Assembly: GCA_021783525.1 (NCBI GenBank)
Contig: JAJXTT010000117.1
Location: forward strand, 1 to 6,188
Length of the DNA: 6,188 nucleotides
From: Pseudomonadota bacterium
GTDB taxonomy: Bacteria > Pseudomonadota > Gammaproteobacteria > Burkholderiales > Gallionellaceae
Reading direction: 5' to 3'
Positions 1-4,812 of the stretch are shown here, piece after piece. The notes under the pieces were generated by a model, which saw only the letters and a program-made list of their open reading frames with translations, was not told the origin of the DNA and made no database searches. The stretch's first letter is position 1; each line of letters starts with the position of its first letter. The translations under genes were made by a program, and so were the position numbers.

Positions 1-1186
1 CATGCACGACCATGGTGTGGTCGATCTCGAAAATGAAGAGCTGTCCATCCCTGGATTCCGCACAATCGATGCACAGATAGTCGAGCCCGGTGCGCTGATG
101 GATCGCCCCCAGCGCGGCACGATGGCGTAGCGCAAAGTCGTCGAAGTGTTGCATGAAAGAGGCTTCTTCCTCTCTTTTTTTTGCATCCTCGTACATGCCC
201 GCGTTCACGTAATGGATCATCCAGTGCGACGATATGCCCATGTGGCAGGCGTAGGATTTGCCATCGATCAGGACCACGCGGTACTTGCGGAACAGTCCGT
301 CCTTTCCGCTGTAATCGATGAAGCGGGACAGAAAGAATGCTTCGCCCCCCACTTTGGCGAGATAGGCGGCGAGCTCTTCGGGGCGCTCGATCCTGTCGAG
401 ATCGCGCCCGGCGTGGGAGCCGACCGGACGCACGATGACCGGGAAATCGCAGCCCGCAAACTGGCCGGACAACGGGACGTTGCCCGCCGCGATTTCCAGT
501 AGCGCTGAACGGGAAGCGTGCAGTGTCGGCGGGATGAGCAGGCCCGGCGCATCCTGCAAAAGCCTGCTGGCGGCTTCGCGCCCGGTTGGGGGAATCAATT
601 GCGGCTTGTTGATGACCGGCTTGGACCAATGCGCCAGCGGTCGCTCCAGTGCCGCGAGCGTCGCGCGATTCTCGTCGGATTCGCAAATGGCGACAAACAG
701 GGCATCGTGCTCGGGAATGGGCAAAGCCAGCGGATCATGCGCAGAAACGTAATAGAAGATCAGATCGACGTCGCTGTCTTCCAGCAGGCAATCGAGCGGT
801 GTGTTCTCGGAGATATCCCCGGGAACCGACAGCAACAGCAAGCGCAGCTTTGCTGGCTGGGTTGCAGCCGCCAGGCGATAGACGCGCTTCTGCTGCAGGG
901 CAAGGGACTGGATGGACAGGCCAAGTTCGCGTTGCCCGAAACATTGCACGATGACGGACAGGTTCAACCAGAGTTCCGCGTCGGCGGTGTTCTGGCCGGC
1001 GCGATGCAGCATCTGCTGCCCGAGCGGCCGAAGGTCGGCACCAGCGATGCTTGCACGCAGAAAAGGGGCAAGCCCGAGAAAGGCCGTCTCGGGCTGAACC
1101 TGGCTGTCGGTGGCTGAGGTGGTGATCAAATTTATTGGCTGTGTTTTATCGTTATTCGAGATGCCCAGCGTCCCAGGCAAGTTCAT
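1..1186 (-). CDS. RimK-like ATP-grasp ligase family protein with TPR-like N-terminal region (C-terminus cut by window edge)
   Basis: The reverse-strand frame stays open from an ATG at 1186 to the left edge, giving 395 residues with the C-terminus missing. ATP-grasp hallmarks are visible: a nucleotide-loop segment IVRPVGSHAGRDL (251-263), the block FFLSRFIDYSGKDGLFRKY (284-302) leading into RVVLIDG (303-309), and the metal-ligand type strand LDYLCIDCAESRDG...FEID (368-389). HMGISSHWMIHYVNAGM (315-331) is a signature I recall from a proteobacterial family annotated variously as RimK-type ligase or tetratricopeptide-repeat protein. Residues 38-110 (LAPFLRASIAGADL onward) resemble its helical TPR-like part. 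Such enzymes generally join a carboxylate to an amine using ATP; the substrate here is unknown. The ATG is the first conventional start after an in-frame TGA just upstream, but its Shine-Dalgarno is weak. It lies 193 bp downstream of rlhA, same strand. Family assignment is fairly sure; function is not. Confidence 0.85.
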   Translation of the reverse strand, partial: MNLPGTLGISNNDKTQPINLITTSATDSQVQPETAFLGLAPFLRASIAGADLRPLGQQMLHRAGQNTADAELWLNLSVIVQCFGQRELGLSIQSLALQQKRVYRLAAATQPAKLRLLLLSVPGDISENTPLDCLLEDSDVDLIFYYVSAHDPLALPIPEHDALFVAICESDENRATLAALERPLAHWSKPVINKPQLIPPTGREAASRLLQDAPGLLIPPTLHASRSALLEIAAGNVPLSGQFAGCDFPVIVRPVGSHAGRDLDRIERPEELAAYLAKVGGEAFFLSRFIDYSGKDGLFRKYRVVLIDGKSYACHMGISSHWMIHYVNAGMYEDAKKREEEASFMQHFDDFALRHRAALGAIHQRTGLDYLCIDCAESRDGQLFIFEIDHTMVVH

Positions 1187-1379
1187 TTCCAGTATCTTAC
1201 TATCGATCCGGCAGGGTGAAGTCTGAAGTCCGTTCGCCTTGAGCTCGTCGAAAGGTGAATGGGCTTCGACAAGCTCAGCCCGAACGGTGTAAACACTTCA
1301 CCATGCCGGGTCAATAATGCTGCCAGGCCAAGAATATCCTCCCGCATCGTTATCAAAAGCGGGAATAGAAGGATGTAAG
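1187..1379. other. Intergenic region between rlhA and the ATP-grasp gene
   Basis: This 193-bp gap between two minus-strand genes holds the palindromic repeat at 1230-1287. It also has a small inverted repeat, CCCGC (1341-1345) with GCGGG (1359-1363). The loop is 12 nt and no T-run follows on the minus strand, so it is a poor intrinsic terminator for rlhA. A possible minus-strand promoter is TTGACC (1309-1314 on the plus strand as GGTCAA), then a 17-bp spacer, then TACACC (1286-1291 as GGTGTA); its -10 is weak. Whether the ATP-grasp gene is co-transcribed with rlhA is not decided by the sequence. Confidence 0.5.
1230..1287. repeat. Palindromic dispersed repeat, intergenic copy
   Basis: Two 23-bp arms, 1230-1252 and 1265-1287, are inverted copies of each other matching at 19 of 23 positions by eye. 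They flank a 12-bp loop (AGGTGAATGGGC). The outer ends are CCGTTCG and CGAACGG; the right arm contains AAGCTCAGCCCGAACGG. As RNA or single-stranded DNA it would form a strong hairpin. A longer relative lies inside rlhA at 1954-2113, so this is a repeat family and not a private terminator. I recall similar sequences scattered in many betaproteobacterial genomes, often misread as peptides such as PFGLSLSKP. No mobility gene is present; it may be a REP/MITE-like non-autonomous element. Confidence 0.85.
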
Positions 1380-3548
1380 CTAGGCTAAAGAGCGCTTTGA
1401 TTGCTTGTCGGATTGCCGCGGATGAAAGGTGACAGGCACAGTCGAAGGGGGAGGCGCCTTCAGGATGTGCTTCTTCATCCGGCCCATGACATGCATCTCG
1501 CAATTCCTGCAGTCGAACTGCAATGTCAGGCGTTCGCTGCCGTTGATCAGCGTCATCGGCTCGGCGCGCACCTGGCCTTGCACACCGATCACGCCCTTGG
1601 CCTGCTTTGGACACAGGCTCAGTGAATAGCGTATGCAATGGCGGGTGATCATCAGCGGGACTTCGCCGGCCTCCTCATGTGCCTCGTAAGCAGCCTCGAT
1701 CAGCTTCACTCCGTGTTTCGCATAAAAGGCACGCGCAGCGGAATTGTAGACATTGGCGAGGAAGGAAAGCGATTCCTCGGGGTATCTCGCCGGCGGTTCC
1801 ACGGCCGCTTTGCGTAACGGGCGAACGCAGGCCGCGAGGCGTGCGGTTTCCAGTTTTTCCACCGCATCGCGGCGGAGTTTGTTGGCGAGGGAACTGGGGA
1901 CGAACCAGGGTTGGGTCCAGTGGATGGAGACGTAATGTTCGTTCAATTCCGAGCCGTTCGCCCTGAGCCCTTCGACTTTGCTCAGGACAGGTTTGTCGAA
2001 GGCTGAATGGGTTGCGGCTGTCGATCCATGCCTGGCTTCGACATAACCAGCGACTTGCCCGCTTGCGGGCTTAGTCGAATGGCTAGTAGTTTCATCAGGC
2101 TCAGCCCGAACGGATGGGATATTACACAGTTCAAAATCGGTATTGCCGAAGCGCGCCAGATGTTCGCGCACGCTGCCTTCCGCCCCTGCCGGATGTTGCG
2201 CCGGCTGCTTCTCGAATGAGGCGCTGGAGGTGACCGCGATGCCGTCCTCATCGCGCAGCGTAAGCGAGAAACCGTCCGCAGTCTCGGCAAAGATGGCGTT
2301 CACGCAGATGCGGCGCTCGGCAGATTTTTTGGTGAGCGCCTGTTCCCATGCGTGGTCCCGGTTGCGGCTGATCGCGAGCCCCGGGCGCAAGCCGTGCAAC
2401 ATGTGCATGGCCTCATTCGGATACACGCGCCAAACCTTGCCTTTGCGCTCGACCACGTTCGCCTGCAAGCCGATCACCTCGCGCTTGTGCAGGTAATTCA
2501 AACCATCGCCGTTCGCCAGGTCTTCGTTCGACTCCATCTCGAACCACTTGTCGCCGACCTGCGTAACCGCGCCCAGTTCCAGGCCGACGAAAGTGGGCGT
2601 GTCGAATGCGCCGATGTCGGCCTTCCGTCCGTTCGAAAAATAATCGGTTGCACCGCGGTGAAAAGTCTTGTCCGGGTTCGGCGTGAACAGCAGCTTCGTC
2701 TTGCCGCTGGATGCCGCATGCAGCTCGGGACGTTCGTTCAATATGCCGTCCAGCAGCTGGCGGTAGTGGCCGGTGATGTTCTTCACATAGGCCGCTTCCT
2801 TGTAGCGCCCTTCGATCTTGAAGCTGCGCACGCCCGCGTCGATCAGGGCGCCCAGGTTGCCGCTCTGGTTGTTGTCCTTCACCGACAACAGGTGCTTCTC
2901 GAATGCGACGACGCGGCCTTGCGCATCCTGCAGCGTGTAGGGCAGGCGGCAGGCTTGCGAACAGTCGCCGCGATTCGCGCTGCGCCCGGTGTGTGCATGG
3001 CTGATGTTGCACTGGCCGGAATAGGCCACGCACAGCGCGCCGTGTATGAAATGTTCGATGACGGTATCGGCAGGCACGGCTGCGCGCACCCGGGCGATCT
3101 CCTGGAGGGTCAATTCACGCGCCAGCACGATCTGCGAAAAGCCGGCATCCGCCAGGAAGCGCGCCTTTTCCGGCGTGCGGATATCGCATTGGGTCGATGC
3201 ATGCAGGGCGATGGGCGGCAGGTCGAGTTCCAGCAGCCCCATGTCCTGCACGATCAGCGCATCCACGCCCGCGTCGTAACAGTCGTAAGCCAGTTTGCAG
3301 GCGGCATCCAGCTCGGCATCGTGCAGGATGGTGTTGAGCGTGACATAGATTCGCGCGTGGAAGCGGTGTGCGTACTCAACCAGTCCCGCGATGTCGGCGA
3401 GCGTATTGCCGGCCTTGTCGCGCGCGCCGAATGCCGGGCCGCCGATGTAGACCGCATCGGCGCCGTGCAGGATCGCTTCGCGTCCGATGGAGGAAGTCTT
3501 TGCGGGAGCGAGCAGTTCGAGCGGCTGGGATGAATGGTGTGCAGACAT
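1380..3548 (-). CDS. rlhA: Peptidase-U32 family 23S rRNA C2501 hydroxylase, RlhA/YdcP-like, with repeat-derived internal insertion
   Basis: A 722-residue protein that closely follows what I recall of E. coli RlhA (YdcP, about 650-670 residues). RlhA is needed for 5-hydroxylation of cytidine 2501 in 23S rRNA, at the peptidyl-transferase centre. Visible signatures: ELLAPAK (11-17), GADAVYIGGPAFGAR (29-43), LHASTQCDIRT (115-125), the U32 motif around residues 167-200 with C173, C180, C196 and C200, FKIEGRYK (243-250), FHRGATDYF (296-304), NGDGLNYLHKREV (346-358). A C-terminal RlhA-type domain has LSFLANVYN (594-602), CPKQAKG (646-652) and FDCRNCEMHVMG (678-689). The four central cysteines fit the iron-sulfur ligation known from U32 relatives such as UbiU/UbiV. 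Residues about 479-532 have no RlhA counterpart and are encoded by a repeat (1954-2113), which explains the extra length. The start is the only Met near the N-terminus; no Shine-Dalgarno precedes it. It is divergent from exbD. Confidence 0.92.
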   Translation of the reverse strand: MSAHHSSQPLELLAPAKTSSIGREAILHGADAVYIGGPAFGARDKAGNTLADIAGLVEYAHRFHARIYVTLNTILHDAELDAACKLAYDCYDAGVDALIVQDMGLLELDLPPIALHASTQCDIRTPEKARFLADAGFSQIVLARELTLQEIARVRAAVPADTVIEHFIHGALCVAYSGQCNISHAHTGRSANRGDCSQACRLPYTLQDAQGRVVAFEKHLLSVKDNNQSGNLGALIDAGVRSFKIEGRYKEAAYVKNITGHYRQLLDGILNERPELHAASSGKTKLLFTPNPDKTFHRGATDYFSNGRKADIGAFDTPTFVGLELGAVTQVGDKWFEMESNEDLANGDGLNYLHKREVIGLQANVVERKGKVWRVYPNEAMHMLHGLRPGLAISRNRDHAWEQALTKKSAERRICVNAIFAETADGFSLTLRDEDGIAVTSSASFEKQPAQHPAGAEGSVREHLARFGNTDFELCNIPSVRAEPDETTSHSTKPASGQVAGYVEARHGSTAATHSAFDKPVLSKVEGLRANGSELNEHYVSIHWTQPWFVPSSLANKLRRDAVEKLETARLAACVRPLRKAAVEPPARYPEESLSFLANVYNSAARAFYAKHGVKLIEAAYEAHEEAGEVPLMITRHCIRYSLSLCPKQAKGVIGVQGQVRAEPMTLINGSERLTLQFDCRNCEMHVMGRMKKHILKAPPPSTVPVTFHPRQSDKQSKRSLA
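1954..2113. repeat. Expanded palindromic repeat inserted in frame within rlhA
   Basis: The element opens with CCGTTCGCCCTGAGC (1954-1968) and closes with AGGCTCAGCCCGAACGG (2097-2113). These ends match the two outer arms of the intergenic copy at 1230-1287. Between them are the shared middle TGTCGAAGGCTGAATGGG (about 1994-2011) and a displaced piece of the right arm, GGCTTCGACA (2034-2043). Extra segments inside each arm make it 160 bp instead of 58. On the minus strand it reads through without stops as rlhA residues about 479-532, which include FDKPVLSKVEGLRANG. The sequence GTTCAA occurs just outside both ends (1941-1946 and 2129-2134), a possible trace of target duplication but too short to rely on. 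Confidence 0.85.
2051..2077. repeat. Hairpin nested inside the rlhA repeat insertion
   Basis: A compact inverted repeat: GCCCGC and GCGGGC (2057-2070) flank TT, extended outward by CGACT (2051-2055) and AGTCG (2073-2077). It interrupts what would be the right arm of the larger palindrome and has no counterpart in the intergenic copy. That suggests a second insertion or an expansion inside the first repeat. Confidence 0.6.
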
Positions 3549-3556
3549 GCGCCGGA

Positions 3557-3562
3557 ATTATA
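3557..3562 (-). promoter_or_regulatory. Putative -10 box of rlhA, very close to its start codon
   Basis: On the minus strand a perfect TATAAT ends 8 bases before the rlhA ATG (CCGGTATAATTCCGGCGCATG in outline). If it is used, transcription would begin within a base or two of the start codon, giving a near-leaderless mRNA. That fits the absence of any Shine-Dalgarno. A -35 is poor: the hexamer 17 bp upstream is CGGGTT. Consensus match of a single hexamer is weak evidence. Confidence 0.35.
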
Positions 3563-3571
3563 CCGGAAGAG

Positions 3572-3584
3572 GGGTTTGCAACCC
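3572..3584. repeat. Small inverted repeat in the rlhA promoter region
   Basis: GGGTT and AACCC flank a 3-base centre (TGC). It lies just upstream of the putative rlhA -10, where a regulator or the -35 region would sit. It is short enough to have arisen by chance. Confidence 0.3.
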
Positions 3585-3696
3585 GGCGTCGCAACTCTCC
3601 AACTGGTAACACCAAATTCGCATAAGGATAAATAGCATAAATAATTAATTTATTTTTAATATCGGCTCAGTAAATTTGCGCGGTCGTTAATTTTGA

Positions 3697-4122
3697 GTGA
3701 AGACGCGTAAATATATGCTTGCCTGGAACGAAGACGAAACACCCAAGAAAGCCAGAATAGAAATCATCCCGATGATCGACGTGATGATGTTTTTATTGGT
3801 ATTTTTTGTATTGATCAGCCTGAACGTGATTCCCGCCCTGGGGATCAAGACCACCCTGCCGGGCTCGGCGCAGCCCGACAAGCTGCAAGTGCGCAAGCAC
3901 GCCGTCGTGACCATTTCCCCGGCTGGGCAGGTGCAACTGGACGGCACCGATTACTCGCTGGCGGGACTGTCATCCGCGCTCAAGCAATTGAAGGCGTCCG
4001 GCGATGTCGATGTCGTCATCAATAGCGACAAGGACGTATCGGTGCAGCAATTGGTCGATGTGATGGACAGCATCAAGTCGTCCGGCATCACGGCCATCGC
4101 CATTTCATCCAAGAAGAAATAA
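3697..4122 (+). CDS. exbD: ExbD/TolR-family biopolymer transport protein
   Basis: A 141-residue inner-membrane protein of normal ExbD length. It has a short cytoplasmic N-terminus, then the hallmark IEIIPMIDVMMFLLVFFVL (21-39), with D28 at the position of the essential proton-pathway aspartate of ExbD. The membrane span is about 27-46. The rest is the periplasmic ExbD domain, with KTTLPGS after the span, the segment VDVVINSDKDVSVQQLVDVMD, and a lysine-rich end. With ExbB it would form the proton-driven motor that energises TonB. No exbB lies next to it. The start taken is GTG at 3697 (MKTRKY...); ATG at 3715 would remove six residues and leave the span intact. Neither has a strong Shine-Dalgarno. 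Its TAA abuts the tonB start, indicating co-transcription and probable translational coupling. Confidence 0.93.
   Translation: MKTRKYMLAWNEDETPKKARIEIIPMIDVMMFLLVFFVLISLNVIPALGIKTTLPGSAQPDKLQVRKHAVVTISPAGQVQLDGTDYSLAGLSSALKQLKASGDVDVVINSDKDVSVQQLVDVMDSIKSSGITAIAISSKKK
4111..4116 (+). promoter_or_regulatory. Shine-Dalgarno for tonB inside the exbD 3' end
   Basis: AAGAAG in the terminal lysine codons of exbD ends 6 bases before GTG at 4123, directly after the exbD TAA. Its spacing favours GTG 4123 over the in-frame ATG codons at 4132, 4138 and 4144, which would otherwise be plausible starts. Confidence 0.5.
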
Positions 4123-4803
4123 GTGGCCGCGATGAATATGGCAATGAAGTGGTCCATCTACCATAGACGTGAAACAGCCGCGCAGCTCGGAACGGTCGCG
4201 ACCGGAATCCTCATTCTGGTGATGTCGCAAACGCTGGCGATGAACCGGGAAATTCCCGTGCAGGAAGAACCGATCAGCCTGACGCTCGCGGCGGCGCCCG
4301 TTGCGACGGAGCAATCCGTCCAACAGCCGGTGCAGAAAGTCCAGCCCCCTCCACAGAAGGTAGAACCGCCCAAGGAAGTCGTTCCGGTAACGGACGCGCC
4401 GGCGCCCGCGATCCAGGAAACCACACCGCCGCCCAAGGCCGCGCCGCCAACCCAGGCGGAGCAGCCGGCCAAGGTCGAGGCACAAGTTCAAAACAGAAGC
4501 AATGCCGATTCCGAAAGCCAGTTCGCGCAGGACGTGAAGGCGCGGATCGAACGTAAAAAAGTCTATCCCGATACAGCCCGCGATCTGGGCATGACCGGCG
4601 AAGTCGAGGTGCTCTACGAGCTTGATCGTTCCGGAAGATTGATCCGGGCGGAGATCGCCTCCTCTTCCGGTTACAAGTTACTCGACCAGGCCGCAATCAG
4701 GGCGGTGAAGTCGGCTTCTTACCGGAGCTTTCCTGATGACGCATGGATGGGTGCAAGCAGCAAGGTTTTTCGTACCAAACTGGTTTTTTCAATCAACTCA
4801 TAG
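4123..4803 (+). CDS. tonB: TonB-family energy transducer
   Basis: A 226-residue protein with the three-part TonB plan. A single membrane anchor lies at about 19-39 (AAQLGTVATGILILVMSQTL). A Pro/Lys/Glu-rich periplasmic linker runs about 59-118, with runs such as VQPPPQKVEPPKEV and TTPPPKAAPPTQ. A C-terminal TonB domain spans about 134-226, containing KKVYPDTARDLGMTGEVEVLYEL (YP at 148-149) and ending KLVFSINS. It would span the periplasm and contact the TonB box of the receptor encoded 9 bp downstream, powered through ExbD and an unseen ExbB. The anchor contains no histidine, whereas E. coli TonB depends on His20 within its anchor; the nearest here is H14, before the span. The GTG start directly follows the exbD stop. 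It is probably dedicated to the neighbouring receptor. Confidence 0.92.
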   Translation: MAAMNMAMKWSIYHRRETAAQLGTVATGILILVMSQTLAMNREIPVQEEPISLTLAAAPVATEQSVQQPVQKVQPPPQKVEPPKEVVPVTDAPAPAIQETTPPPKAAPPTQAEQPAKVEAQVQNRSNADSESQFAQDVKARIERKKVYPDTARDLGMTGEVEVLYELDRSGRLIRAEIASSSGYKLLDQAAIRAVKSASYRSFPDDAWMGASSKVFRTKLVFSINS

Positions 4804-4807
4804 GGAG
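4802..4807 (+). promoter_or_regulatory. Ribosome binding site of the TonB-dependent receptor gene
   Basis: AGGGAG overlaps the tonB TAG stop and ends 5 bases before the ATG at 4813. It is the best Shine-Dalgarno in the window. It fixes the receptor start and links its translation to the end of tonB. Confidence 0.8.
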
Positions 4808-4812
4808 TGTGT

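Larger units (their letters stand above)
3549..3696. promoter_or_regulatory. Divergent intergenic regulatory region (rlhA / exbD-tonB-receptor)
   Basis: This 148-bp stretch lies between two genes that point away from each other, so both promoters should be here. About 3611-3677 is strongly AT-rich, unlike the flanking coding DNA. It contains GCATAA twice, 15 bp apart (3620-3625, 3635-3640), with GATAAA between, and then an imperfect palindrome around AATTAATT (about 3640-3656). GATAA-type hexamers and control of a TonB-dependent receptor make a Fur-like site conceivable, but no good 19-bp Fur box is visible. I could not pick a convincing -35/-10 pair for exbD. Confidence 0.45.

Noticed and set aside
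518..1117. A plus-strand open frame of 199 codons at the left end.
   Set aside because: The opposite strand carries the ATP-grasp protein with conserved motifs throughout this interval. The plus-strand product has no recognisable features.
1341..1363. CCCGC...GCGGG inverted repeat after rlhA as an intrinsic terminator.
   Set aside because: The stem is only 5 bp, the loop 12 nt, and no U-run follows on the minus-strand transcript.
1954..2113. The repeat in rlhA as evidence that the gene is a pseudogene.
   Set aside because: The frame is intact across the element and both flanking halves match RlhA in the same frame, so the gene appears functional, not broken.
1230..2113. The two repeat copies as a CRISPR array or as the ends of a transposon enclosing part of rlhA.
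   Set aside because: There are only two copies of unequal length, no regular spacers and no transposase. The DNA between them is ordinary rlhA coding sequence and the intergenic gap.
2352..3533. A long plus-strand open frame (393 codons) opposite rlhA.
   Set aside because: It is fully antisense to the strongly recognisable RlhA coding sequence, and its translation shows no family signature. Such frames are common opposite GC-rich genes.
3620..3640. A canonical Fur box upstream of exbD.
   Set aside because: Only one hexamer (GATAAA) is close to the GATAAT unit; the neighbouring hexamers match poorly, so a firm call is not justified.
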